The notes under the pieces: model-generated
The model's input: the letters and a program-made list of their open reading frames with translations, nothing else
Database searches by the model: none
What the model was told of the DNA's origin: nothing
DNA from: Aquabacterium humicola
GTDB taxonomy: Bacteria; Pseudomonadota; Gammaproteobacteria; Burkholderiales; Burkholderiaceae_C
Direction: 5' to 3'
Assembly (NCBI RefSeq): GCF_030167915.1
Contig: NZ_JARGNB010000011.1
Coordinates: forward strand, 62,001-126,000
Length of the DNA stretch: 64,000 bases
Translations under genes and position numbers: made by a program
Shown: positions 27,616-36,199 of the stretch, in pieces
How the letters are laid out: the number at the start of each line of letters is the position of its first letter
Numbering within the stretch: position 1 is the stretch's first letter

Positions 27616-28664
27616 TGCCCGCGGACGACCTCGTCGTCGAGCGGCCCGAAGGCCTGTACTGCCCCCCCGGCGACTTCTTCATCGACCCCTGGCGGCCGGT
27701 CGATCGCGCGGTGATCACCCATGCGCACGGCGACCACGCGCGGCCCGGCCATGCCCACGTGCTGGCGACGGCGATCAGCGACGGCGTGCTGCGCGCGCGG
27801 CTGGGCGCCGACCTGCCGCTGCAGGGCCTGGACTACGGCGAGGTGGTCGAGCACCGCGGCGTGCGCATCAGCCTGCACCCGGCCGGCCACGTGCTCGGCT
27901 CGGCGCAGGTGCGGCTGCAGCACCGCGGCGTGACCTGGGTGGTGTCCGGCGACTACTACGCCAGCGCCCACGACGAAAGCAACCCCACCTGCCCGCCGTT
28001 CGAGCCGATCGCCTGCGACTGCTTCGTCACCGAATCGACCTTCGGCCTGCCGGTCTACCGCTGGCAGCCGCAGGCCGGGGTCTTCGCCGAGATCGACGCC
28101 TGGTGGCGTGCCAATGCCGCTGCCGGCCGCGCGAGCCTGCTGATGGGCTATGCCTTCGGCAAGGCGCAGCGGCTGCTGGCCGGTGTCGATGCGTCGATCG
28201 GACCGATCCTCGTGCATGGCGCGGTCGAGACGCTGAATGAGGCCTACCGCCAGGCCGGCGTGGCGTTGCCGCCGACGACGGTCGCGGTGAACCTGGCCGC
28301 ACGGCGTGTGCCGCCGGGCGCGCTGGTGATCGCGCCGCCGTCGGTGCATGCGAGCGCCTGGGCGCGGCGCTTCGGCGACTTCAGCGATGCCTTCGCCAGC
28401 GGCTGGATGCAGCTGCGCGGGGCGCGGCGGCGGCAGGGCGTGGACCGCGGCTTCGTGCTGTCCGACCATGCCGACTGGCCCGGGCTGCAGCGCGCGATCC
28501 GCGCCACCGGCGCCGAACGCGTGATCGTGACCCATGGGGCCGAGGCGGTGATGGTGCGTTGGCTGCGCGAGCAAGGCTTCGATGCCGGGGCTTTCCATAC
28601 CGAGTACGGCGACGAGCGAACGCCAGAATCGCCGCTCGCCGACGTTCCCGGAGATGACGCGTGA
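27615..28664 (+). CDS. Ligase-associated DNA exonuclease (metallo-beta-lactamase fold)
   Basis: A 349-residue MBL-fold protein with the metal motif THAHGDHAR near residue 34, HPAGHVLGSAQ, SGDYYA and a C-terminal SDHADW, as in beta-CASP-related nucleases. Homologues are called ligase-associated DNA exonuclease (Lex-type) because they are normally encoded next to an ATP-dependent ligase and an Lhr-type helicase in a DNA-repair module. Here the ligase is present, separated by one gene; no helicase or PdeM-type endonuclease is seen. Starts in the ClsB stop (TGATG). Confidence 0.88.
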   Translation: MPADDLVVERPEGLYCPPGDFFIDPWRPVDRAVITHAHGDHARPGHAHVLATAISDGVLRARLGADLPLQGLDYGEVVEHRGVRISLHPAGHVLGSAQVRLQHRGVTWVVSGDYYASAHDESNPTCPPFEPIACDCFVTESTFGLPVYRWQPQAGVFAEIDAWWRANAAAGRASLLMGYAFGKAQRLLAGVDASIGPILVHGAVETLNEAYRQAGVALPPTTVAVNLAARRVPPGALVIAPPSVHASAWARRFGDFSDAFASGWMQLRGARRRQGVDRGFVLSDHADWPGLQRAIRATGAERVIVTHGAEAVMVRWLREQGFDAGAFHTEYGDERTPESPLADVPGDDA

Positions 28665-30640
28665 GCCCTCGGTCACTGTGGATCCTGCGGCGCCTGGCCG
28701 CCTGCCTCATCGGACTGATCGCCGCCGTGCCGGCGTCGGCGCAGGACGATGCGGCGCCGGCCTACCGCGGCCTCGGCGCCGCCTCGGTGGCGCCCGAGGT
28801 GCTGGCGCGCTTCCGGCCGCCGCCGCTGCCGGCGGACATCTCGCGGCGCATCCAGCGCCTGCTCGACCTGCGGCCGCCGGGCCTCGGCGTGCCGTCGCCC
28901 GATGGCCGGCGCCTGTACTTCGGCTGGCGCGTCACCGGTGTCGACCAGGTGTGGCGCCTCGACGGCCCCGAGCGCTTCCCGCAGCAGCTCACCGCCGGCG
29001 AAGAGCGCACCGAGGTGGCCGCGGTGTCGCCCGACGGCCGCTGGCTGGCGCTGCAGCGCGACCGGCAGGGTGAGGAGAACCCCGGCTTCTACCTGCAGTC
29101 CGCCGAAGGCGGCCCGCTGCGCGAGGTGCAGCACAAGGCCGGCGTGCAGACCGCCTTCCAGCACTTCTCGCCCGACGGCCGCCATGCCTACTACGTGGCC
29201 AACGACGTGCGCCGTGATTCCTACGCCGTCTACCGCCACGACATCGCGGCCGCGCGCAGCGAGCGCCTCCACGACGGCCAGGGCTTCTGGCGCGTCGCCG
29301 ACGTCGCACCGGGCCGCCTGCTGCTGGTGAAGGCCACCGGCTCGCGCGGCCGCGAGTGGTGGCTGTTCGACGAAGCCAGCGCCCGCCTGACGCCGCTGCT
29401 CGGCCAGGGCGAATACGCCGACTACCTGATGCGCTTCGGTGCGCAACCCGACCGCTACATCGTCGCCACCTCCAAGCCGAGCGGCTTCACTCGTGTCTAC
29501 CAGTGGCTTCCCGGCCAGGCGCTGGCGCCGGTGGACGTGCCCGGCGGCGAGCGCTGGGACATCGAGAACCTGATGCTCGACCCGGCGCGCAGGCGCCTGT
29601 ACCTGACGATCAACGAGGCCGGCTACAGGCGGGTGCAGGTCCTCGACGCGACGAGCTTCGCGCCGTTGCCGCTGCCGTGGCCGGCCGGGCTCGATCACCA
29701 GGTGGTGGGCGCGGCCAGCGCCGACGGCGAATACGTGGTGCTCGGCCTCGCGGCACCCGACCGCCCGCGCGAGACCGCGCTGTGGAACTGGCGCGACCGC
29801 ACGCTGGTGCGCTGGACACTGCCGTCGACGCCGGAGGCCGAGACGCGCCAGTTCGCGGCCGCGTCCCTCGAGAGTTATCCCGCACGCGACGGCACGCCGA
29901 TCCCGATGTTCGTCCGGCGCTCGGCGCGCTGCGCCGATGCCGCGGCGCCGCCATGCCCGGTGATCGTGCACTTCCACGGCGGGCCGGAAAGCCAGTCGCG
30001 GCCGGGCTTCTCGCCGATCTGGCAGCTCTTCGTCGACGCCGGCTTCGTGATCGCCGAGCCCAACGTGCGCGGCTCGTCGGGCTACGGCCGTGCCTGGCTC
30101 GATGCCGACAACGGCGCGAAGCGCCTGCAGGTGATCGGCGACATCGAGGACGCCGCACGCCACCTGCGCCGCGTGGGGACGCGCAACGGTGCGGCGCCGC
30201 GCATCGGCGTCTACGGCGGCAGCTACGGCGGTTACGCGGCGCTGATGGCGATGACGCGCTTCGCCGGCGCCTACGACGCGGGTGTCTCCAACGTCGGCAT
30301 CGCCAACCTGCTGAGCTTCCTCGAGAACACCGCGCCGTACCGGCGTGCGCTGCGGGTCACCGAGTACGGCGACCCGGTGGCCGACCGCGAGGCGCTGATC
30401 CAGCTGTCGCCGACGACGTGGGTGCAGCAGCTGAAGGCGCCGCTGATGATCGTGCAGGGTGCCAACGACCCGCGCGTGCCGGTGGGCGAGGCACTGCAGA
30501 TGCACGAGGTCGCGCGCCAGCGCGGCGTGCCGCTGGAGCTGATGATCTTCGCCGACGAGGGGCATGGCGCGTCCTCGCGCGCGAACCAGGCGCTGCAATG
30601 GGGGCACGTGCTGCGCTTCTTCCAGCAGCACCTGCAGTGA
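28661..30640 (+). CDS. Prolyl oligopeptidase-family (S9) serine peptidase, exported
   Basis: The 659-residue protein starts at GTG 28661, overlapping the previous stop. It has a signal peptide (LACLIGLIAAVPASAQ-like region), a beta-propeller-like domain with repeated SPDGR and SADGE turns through about residue 370, and a C-terminal alpha/beta-hydrolase domain. The catalytic triad is visible: S521 in GGSYGGYAA, Asp in GANDPRVP and His in DEGHG. HFHGGPESQ is the oxyanion region. It would cleave peptides in the periplasm. It interrupts an exonuclease-ligase pair, although it shares no obvious function with them. Confidence 0.9.
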   Translation: MSPRSLWILRRLAACLIGLIAAVPASAQDDAAPAYRGLGAASVAPEVLARFRPPPLPADISRRIQRLLDLRPPGLGVPSPDGRRLYFGWRVTGVDQVWRLDGPERFPQQLTAGEERTEVAAVSPDGRWLALQRDRQGEENPGFYLQSAEGGPLREVQHKAGVQTAFQHFSPDGRHAYYVANDVRRDSYAVYRHDIAAARSERLHDGQGFWRVADVAPGRLLLVKATGSRGREWWLFDEASARLTPLLGQGEYADYLMRFGAQPDRYIVATSKPSGFTRVYQWLPGQALAPVDVPGGERWDIENLMLDPARRRLYLTINEAGYRRVQVLDATSFAPLPLPWPAGLDHQVVGAASADGEYVVLGLAAPDRPRETALWNWRDRTLVRWTLPSTPEAETRQFAAASLESYPARDGTPIPMFVRRSARCADAAAPPCPVIVHFHGGPESQSRPGFSPIWQLFVDAGFVIAEPNVRGSSGYGRAWLDADNGAKRLQVIGDIEDAARHLRRVGTRNGAAPRIGVYGGSYGGYAALMAMTRFAGAYDAGVSNVGIANLLSFLENTAPYRRALRVTEYGDPVADREALIQLSPTTWVQQLKAPLMIVQGANDPRVPVGEALQMHEVARQRGVPLELMIFADEGHGASSRANQALQWGHVLRFFQQHLQ

Positions 30641-30670
30641 CCCCGGGCACGTCGATCGCTCGCTGAGCCC

Positions 30671-32356
30671 GTGCAACGCTTCGCCCGCCTGTACGCCGAG
30701 CTCGATGCCAGCACGTCGACCGACGCCAAGGTGGCGGCACTGGTGCGCTACCTGGCCGAGGCGCCGCCGGCCGACGCCGCGTGGGGCGTCTACTTCCTGG
30801 CCGGCGGCAAGCCGCGGCAGACCGTGCCGACCGCGCTGCTTCGCGCGACTGCGCTGGCGCTGGCGGAGATTCCCGAGTGGCTGTTCGAGGAGAGCTACCA
30901 GGCCGTCGGCGACCTCGCCGAGACGATCGCGCTGGTGCTGCCGCCGCCGGTGCGCCGCAGCGAGCTCGGTCTCGCCGCCTGGCTGGAGCAGCGCCTGCTG
31001 CCGCTGCGCGGCGCGGCGCCGGAGCGCACGGCCGCCGCGCTGCGCGACTGGTTGTACGAGCTGGCGCCGGACGAGCGCTTCCTGCTGGTCAAGCTGATCG
31101 GCGGCGGCTTTCGCGTCGGCGTCAGCAAATTGCTGGTGCAGCGTGCACTGGCCCGGCATGCGGGGCTCGATGCCAAGCTGGTCGCGCAGCGCATGATGGG
31201 CTACACCGACGCGCGCAGCGCGCCGAGTGCGGCACGGCTGGGCGCGCTGCTGGCGGCCGAGGCCCAGCCGATGCTCGACGCCGGCCAGCCGTACCCGTTC
31301 TTCCTGGCCCATGCGCTGCAGGCGCCGCCGGAGTCGCTCGGCGACGTGCACGAATGGTTGGCCGAGTGGAAGTACGACGGCATCCGCGCGCAACTGGTGC
31401 GCCGCGCCGGGCAGGTGTGGATCTGGTCGCGCGGCGAAGAGCTGGTGACCGAGCGCTTCCCCGAGGTGGTCGCGCAGGCCGGCCACCTGCCCGACGGCAC
31501 CGTGCTCGACGGCGAGCTGCTGGTGTGGCCGACCGGGGCCGAGGTGCCGTCGCCGTTCCAGCTGCTGCAGCAGCGCATCGGCCGCAAGAGCCTGGGCAGG
31601 AAGGTGCTCGCCGAGGCGCCCGTCGACTTCATCGCCTACGACCTGCTGGAGCAGGACCATGCGGACCTTCGTTCGCGGCCGCAGCACGAGCGCCGCGCAC
31701 GGCTCGAAGCACTGCTGTCCGCGACACCGATTCACCTATCGCATATTGTGAGCGGCCCTGATTGGCCGTCGCTCGCCGCGCAGCGGGCCACCAGCCGCGC
31801 GCGCGGCGTCGAAGGCCTGATGCTGAAGCACCGCGACGCTGCGTACGGCAGCGGCCGCACCAAGTCCGAGGGCGTCTGGTGGAAGTGGAAGATCGACCCG
31901 ATGACGGTCGACGGCGTGCTGGTCTACGCCCAGGCCGGCCACGGCCGCCGCGCCAGCGTCTACACCGACTACACCTTCGCGGTGTGGAACCGCGCGCCGC
32001 GCGATGCGGCCGAAGCCGATGCGGTGGTCGAGGCGATCGCCCGCCGGGCGCCCGCGGACCCGGACGGCCTGCAGCTGGTCGCCTTCACGAAGGCCTACTC
32101 GGGCCTCACCGACGAGGAGTTCCGCCGCGTCGATGCCCGCATCCGCGCGACCACGCTGGAGAAGTTCGGCCCGGTGCGCAGCGTGAAGCCGACGCTGGTC
32201 TTCGAGCTCGGCTTCGAAGGCCTCCAGCGCAGCCCGCGCCACAAGAGCGGCATCGCGCTGCGCTTCCCGCGCATGGTGCGCATCCGCGACGACAAGCCGC
32301 TGCACGAGGCGGACACGCTGCAGGCCCTGCTGGCGCTGCTCGGCGAGGGAGCTTGA
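30671..32356 (+). CDS. ATP-dependent DNA ligase
   Basis: A 561-residue ligase starting at GTG. It has an N-terminal helical DNA-binding domain (about 1-200), the nucleotidyltransferase domain with the adenylation Lys K234 in EWKYDGIRAQ (motif I), DGELLVW (motif III), DFIAYDLLE (IIIa), EGLMLKH (IV) and WWKWKIDP (V), and a C-terminal OB-fold. This layout matches the bacterial ligases that accompany a Lex-type exonuclease and Lhr helicase, rather than LigD. Its stop is seven bases from the end of a convergent gene, leaving no room for a separate terminator. Confidence 0.93.
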   Translation: MQRFARLYAELDASTSTDAKVAALVRYLAEAPPADAAWGVYFLAGGKPRQTVPTALLRATALALAEIPEWLFEESYQAVGDLAETIALVLPPPVRRSELGLAAWLEQRLLPLRGAAPERTAAALRDWLYELAPDERFLLVKLIGGGFRVGVSKLLVQRALARHAGLDAKLVAQRMMGYTDARSAPSAARLGALLAAEAQPMLDAGQPYPFFLAHALQAPPESLGDVHEWLAEWKYDGIRAQLVRRAGQVWIWSRGEELVTERFPEVVAQAGHLPDGTVLDGELLVWPTGAEVPSPFQLLQQRIGRKSLGRKVLAEAPVDFIAYDLLEQDHADLRSRPQHERRARLEALLSATPIHLSHIVSGPDWPSLAAQRATSRARGVEGLMLKHRDAAYGSGRTKSEGVWWKWKIDPMTVDGVLVYAQAGHGRRASVYTDYTFAVWNRAPRDAAEADAVVEAIARRAPADPDGLQLVAFTKAYSGLTDEEFRRVDARIRATTLEKFGPVRSVKPTLVFELGFEGLQRSPRHKSGIALRFPRMVRIRDDKPLHEADTLQALLALLGEGA

Positions 32357-32363
32357 CAGCTGC

Positions 32364-33329
32364 TCAGCGCGTCAGGCGAGGGTGGGGTTGCGCCAGGTAG
32401 AACCACTCGGCACCGGGTTCGGCATTCGGGTTCGGGAACAGGATGCAGCCGTCGAACGGGGCGGTGATCGCCGCGCCGTCGTGGCGACGGGCAATGAGCT
32501 CGCCGGCCGCGACGCGGTCGAAGCTGGTCCACGGCTTCACGAAGGCATCGGCGGCATGCAGGCGGTCGACCACGTCGGCGAGGTGCAGCCCCTCGAAGCG
32601 CTGCGCGGGCGGCGGGTCGGGCGCGTCGATCAGCCGCAGGTGGGCGAGGGCATTGACGATCGCGCGATGGCCGACGTCCGGGGCCCGCGGATCGTCGTGC
32701 TGCCCGCACTCCAGCGTCAGCGCGCAGCCGCCGACCGAGCGCATGTACTCGGTGGTGCCGATGCCGTAGCGCGGGTCGAGGTCCAGCGTCAGTTCCGGCC
32801 GCGCCGCCAGCAGCGTCCGGCGGCGCGCGACGCCGCGGGCATAGGTGTCGAGCCAGCCGTCCACCGCGCGCCCGACGCCCAGTCGCAGCGCCAGCGCTTC
32901 TTCGCGCGCGGCCTGGCTGAACGGCTCCAGCGGGCCGTCGTTGTCGGTCGGCCCGACCAGCACGAAGGGCACGCCGGGCGACTGGAACGAGTGCAGGTCC
33001 AGCAGCACCTCGTGCTGCGCGAGCAGCGGGCACAGCCAGTTCGCGACATGGTCCTCGTACTCGCGCGGGGCGTCGGTCGGGCCGAGCTTGCGGTTGAGGT
33101 TGCGGTCGCCCGCGCGGCGGCCGAGTTGGTAGGCCAGCGGATTGCTCACCGGCACGAAGGTCAGCGCACCGCGCGCGAGCTTCAACCGCCCGCCATCGAG
33201 GTCGGCGATCACCCGCTCGATCGCCCGAGTGCCGCAGGTCTCGTTGCCGTGCACCGCGCCCAGCACGATCAGCCGCGGGCCGGGCTCGATGGCGGCATAG
33301 GCGACGGACTTGAACGGCGCAGCGTCCAT
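32364..33329 (-). CDS. Succinylglutamate desuccinylase/aspartoacylase-family amidohydrolase
   Basis: A 321-residue M14-like zinc hydrolase. The zinc ligands H27 and E30 (VHGNETCG) and H113 (LLDLHSF) are in place, as is the RNLNRK substrate segment and a distal ECG motif (TLECGQH). AstE and aspartoacylase cleave an amide between an acyl group and an amino acid. It is the last gene of the seven-gene minus-strand operon, ten bases after the HAD gene, so it probably removes an acyl group in that pathway. The rest of the arginine succinyltransferase pathway is absent, so AstE itself is unlikely. Confidence 0.8.
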   Translation of the reverse strand: MDAAPFKSVAYAAIEPGPRLIVLGAVHGNETCGTRAIERVIADLDGGRLKLARGALTFVPVSNPLAYQLGRRAGDRNLNRKLGPTDAPREYEDHVANWLCPLLAQHEVLLDLHSFQSPGVPFVLVGPTDNDGPLEPFSQAAREEALALRLGVGRAVDGWLDTYARGVARRRTLLAARPELTLDLDPRYGIGTTEYMRSVGGCALTLECGQHDDPRAPDVGHRAIVNALAHLRLIDAPDPPPAQRFEGLHLADVVDRLHAADAFVKPWTSFDRVAAGELIARRHDGAAITAPFDGCILFPNPNAEPGAEWFYLAQPHPRLTR

Positions 33330-33339
33330 CGCGGCAGGC

Positions 33340-34005
33340 TCAGTGCATCAGCGAGATCACCGGCCAGCCGCGGGCCGTCGCTTCGGCCTGCAGCCGCGGA
33401 TCGGGATCGACGGCCACCGCATGCTTCACGGCCGACATCAGCGGCAGGTCGTTGATCGAGTCGCTGTACAGCGTCGAGCGGCATTCGTCGAGCCGGATCT
33501 GCCGCTCGGCCAGCCAGGCCTGCAGGCGCGCGACCTTGCCCTCGCGCATGTTCAGCGTGCCGGCCGGGCGGCCCGAGAAGCCGTCGCCCAGCCGCTCGCA
33601 CTCGGTGGCGATCAGGTGCGGCAGGCCGAGGTGCGCGGCGGTCAGCTCGGTGATGAAGCGGTTGGTGGCCGTCGTCATCACCAGCAGCTCGCCGGCCTCG
33701 GCATGGCGCTGCACCAGCGCGCGGGCGGCGGGCTTGATGCGCGGCGCCACCACCTCGTCGAGGAAGACGCGGCGCAGCGGCTGCCACGCATCGAGGCTGC
33801 GGCCGGCGAGCGTCGACACGTAGAAGGCGCAGAAGTCCTGCGCGCTGACGGTGCCGGCGCGGTAGTCGCGATCCATCGCCGCGTTGCGCGCGCCGAAGTC
33901 GTCACGGTCGAGCACGCCGCGGTCCATCAGGAACTCGCACCACAGCACGTCGCTGTCGCCATCGAGCAGCGTGTGGTCGAGGTCGAACAGCGTCAGCGCG
34001 ACCAT
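33340..34005 (-). CDS. HAD-IB family phosphatase
   Basis: A 221-residue HAD hydrolase of the SerB-like IB subfamily, with motif I FDLDHTLLDGDSD (nucleophile D8, acid D10), motif II in VMTTATN and motif III-IV in SDSINDLPLM. Enzymes of this group remove phosphate from phosphoserine, histidinol phosphate or similar small esters. It is not a PhnX phosphonatase: that family has a different cap with a Schiff-base Lys. The ATG overlaps the aldehyde dehydrogenase stop (TGATG), so it is coupled to the operon. The substrate is unknown. Confidence 0.85.
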   Translation of the reverse strand: MVALTLFDLDHTLLDGDSDVLWCEFLMDRGVLDRDDFGARNAAMDRDYRAGTVSAQDFCAFYVSTLAGRSLDAWQPLRRVFLDEVVAPRIKPAARALVQRHAEAGELLVMTTATNRFITELTAAHLGLPHLIATECERLGDGFSGRPAGTLNMREGKVARLQAWLAERQIRLDECRSTLYSDSINDLPLMSAVKHAVAVDPDPRLQAEATARGWPVISLMH

Positions 34006-35390
34006 CAGCCGGGGCTGCGCAGGTGCCAGGCCTTGGGCCGCGTGAAGGCCTGGATGCCGTAGCTCGACAGGGTCAGGCCGACGCCCGAGTCGCCGACACC
34101 GGACCACGGCAGCCGCGGGCTCACCCGGTCGCAGCAGTTCCAGTAGACGCTGCCGGCATTCACCTGCGAGAGCAAGGTGCGCGCGGCCGCCTCGTCGCGG
34201 GTGTAGACACCGGCGGTCAGGCCGTAGCGCGTGTCGTTCATCAGCCTCACGGCCTCGTCGTCGCCGCTCACCTTCTGGATGCCGATCACCGGGCCGAAGC
34301 TCTCCTCGCGCATCAGGTCCATCGTGTGGTTGACGTGGGTGAACACGGTCGGCGGGAAGTGGTTGCCGGGCCCGGCACCGCGCCGTCCGCCGCAGTGCAG
34401 GGTCGCGCCCTTGGCCAACGCATCGGCGACCTGGGCGTCGAGCACGTCGAGCTGCGGTGCGCGGGTGATCGCGCCGATGTAGGTCGACGGGTCCTTCACG
34501 TCGCCCTGCTTGAAGGTGTCGACGGTGGCGAGGAAGTGCTCGACGAAGGCATCGTGGATGGCTTCGTGCACGTAGATGCGCTCGACCGAGCAGCAGCTCT
34601 GGCCGGTGTTGTACATCGCGCCGTCGGCCAGGCTCTCGGCTGCTGCCTTCGCATCGGCATCGGCGCGCACGTAGGTCGGGTCCTTGCCGCCGAGCTCGAG
34701 CTGCAGCCTGATCAGGCGCCCCGAGACGGCCGCCGCGATGCGCTGGCCGGTGGCGTGGCTGCCGGTGAAGAACACGCCGTCGATGCGCTGCGCCAGCAGT
34801 GCCGCGCCGACGTCGCCCGCGCCGACGAGGCACTGCAGCACGTCGGCCGGCACGCCGGCCGCATGCAGCAGCCGCGTGATGTGCTGCCCCGTCAGCGTGG
34901 CGTACTCGCTCGGCTTGTAGAGCACCGCATTGCCGGTCAGCAGCGCCGGCACCAGCACGTTGCAGCCGACGAAGTACGGGTAGTTCCAGGCCGAGATGTT
35001 GGCGATGACGCCGAGCGGCACATGCGAGATCTGCTCGTGCATGCCGCCGCCGTCGAAGACATGCTCGTCGCGGATCGCGCCCTCGGCCTGCTCGAGGAAG
35101 AAGTCCAGCCGCGGCAGCAGGCCGTTGAGCTCGTTGCGCGCCTGTGCGATCGGCTTGCCGACCTCGTCGGTCAAGGTCGCGGCCAGCGTCTCGAGCTGGT
35201 CGACGATGCCGGCCCGAAAGCGCTGGATCATGGCCAGCTTGTCGGCGATCGGCACACGGGCCCAGGCTGGCTGCGCGGCGCGCGCAGCCGTGGCTTTCGC
35301 GGCCACCGACGCGGCATCGTCGGCCGGCAGCTCGGCGATCGGGGCGCCGGTGGCGGGGTTGAAGATCTTCAGCAGGGGCTTGCTCATCAT
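34005..35390 (-). CDS. NAD(P)-dependent aldehyde dehydrogenase of the gamma-glutamyl operon
   Basis: A 461-residue ALDH-superfamily enzyme. The Rossmann segment FFTGSHATGQRI, the general-base region LQLELGGKDP (Glu) and the nucleophile in NTGQSCCSVER (Cys) are intact, as is the EESFGPVIG end motif. It oxidises an aldehyde to an acid. The start is a tandem ATGATG overlapping the stop of the PuuD-like gene; AGGAG precedes it. By position it would play the PuuC role of oxidising a gamma-glutamyl aldehyde. It is only distantly similar to the phnY product elsewhere in the window and should have another substrate. Confidence 0.88.
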   Translation of the reverse strand: MMSKPLLKIFNPATGAPIAELPADDAASVAAKATAARAAQPAWARVPIADKLAMIQRFRAGIVDQLETLAATLTDEVGKPIAQARNELNGLLPRLDFFLEQAEGAIRDEHVFDGGGMHEQISHVPLGVIANISAWNYPYFVGCNVLVPALLTGNAVLYKPSEYATLTGQHITRLLHAAGVPADVLQCLVGAGDVGAALLAQRIDGVFFTGSHATGQRIAAAVSGRLIRLQLELGGKDPTYVRADADAKAAAESLADGAMYNTGQSCCSVERIYVHEAIHDAFVEHFLATVDTFKQGDVKDPSTYIGAITRAPQLDVLDAQVADALAKGATLHCGGRRGAGPGNHFPPTVFTHVNHTMDLMREESFGPVIGIQKVSGDDEAVRLMNDTRYGLTAGVYTRDEAAARTLLSQVNAGSVYWNCCDRVSPRLPWSGVGDSGVGLTLSSYGIQAFTRPKAWHLRSPG

Positions 35391-36190
35391 CGGTCTCCTC
35401 GAACGGCACGCGCGGCCGCGAGAAAGTGCTTCAGCATCGGCCCGTCGTCGAAATGCGCCGGGTCGTCGGGATCGTGGAACTCGGGATGCCATTGCACGCC
35501 GGCGACATAACCGGGGCCGTCGCGTCGGATCGCCTCGATCATGCCGTCCCCGGGGCAGCGGGCCTCGATGACGAAGCCGGGCGCGAGGTCCTTGATGCCC
35601 TGGTGGTGGATGCTGTTGACCGTCGCGTGCGGCTGTTCGGGATAGAGGCCGGCCAGCACGGTGCCGGGCACGAAGGACACGTCGTGGAAGTGGCGCTCGT
35701 AGCGGCCGCTCTCGCGGTGCGATTGCGACTCGGGGCGCAGACTCGGGATGTCCTGCCACAGCGTGCCGCCGTAGGCGACGTTGATCAGCTGCAGCCCGCG
35801 GCAGATGCCGAACACCGGCTTGCCGGCGTCGACGAAGGCGCGGATCAGCGCCATCTCGTAGCGGTCGCGCACACGGTCACCGCTCCATTCAGGCGATAGC
35901 GCGGCCTGGCCGTAGGACTCCGGCGCGACGTCGTTGCCGCCCTGCAGCACGAGGCCGTCGAGCGCCTGGGCATAGTGCGGCAGGTCGATGTCCGAGCGCT
36001 TGACGAGGCTGTCGCGGTCGACCGCAGGCACCATCACTGGCATCGCACCGCCGGCGCACAGCCAGTGGGCGACGGACTGCTCGAGGTAGTGCAGCGTCTT
36101 GGTCCAGACGCCGCTTTCCGAGATGCCAGGCGTGCCGGGGTAGTAGATGCGCGCCGAGACGCCGATCAGCAGGGGCCGGTCCGGGTCCAT
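35387..36190 (-). CDS. PuuD-like gamma-glutamyl amide hydrolase (class I glutamine amidotransferase fold)
   Basis: A 267-residue peptidase C26 protein with the nucleophile C130 in FGICRGLQLIN and the His/Glu pair H235/E237 in VQWHPEFH. The family includes PuuD, which splits gamma-glutamyl-GABA into glutamate and GABA. The DGLVLQGGNDVAP segment is typical. It starts nine bases after the iron alcohol dehydrogenase stop and ends inside the aldehyde dehydrogenase start. In this operon it would free glutamate and the oxidised product at the end of the gamma-glutamyl route. The exact amide is unknown. Confidence 0.87.
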   Translation of the reverse strand: MDPDRPLLIGVSARIYYPGTPGISESGVWTKTLHYLEQSVAHWLCAGGAMPVMVPAVDRDSLVKRSDIDLPHYAQALDGLVLQGGNDVAPESYGQAALSPEWSGDRVRDRYEMALIRAFVDAGKPVFGICRGLQLINVAYGGTLWQDIPSLRPESQSHRESGRYERHFHDVSFVPGTVLAGLYPEQPHATVNSIHHQGIKDLAPGFVIEARCPGDGMIEAIRRDGPGYVAGVQWHPEFHDPDDPAHFDDGPMLKHFLAAARAVRGDR

Positions 36191-36199
36191 CGTTCGCGC

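Noticed and set aside
28673-31735. A 1020-codon minus-strand open frame
   Set aside because: Antisense to the S9 peptidase and DNA ligase; low-complexity His/Arg/Ala sequence without domains.
32364-33329. AstE of the arginine succinyltransferase pathway
   Set aside because: The zinc motif fits the family, but astA, astB, astC and astD are absent and the gene is coupled to amine catabolism genes.
33340-34005. PhnX phosphonoacetaldehyde hydrolase
   Set aside because: The protein is HAD superfamily and lies near phnW, but it has the SerB-like IB pattern, and PhnY/PhnA already provide the phosphonoacetaldehyde route.
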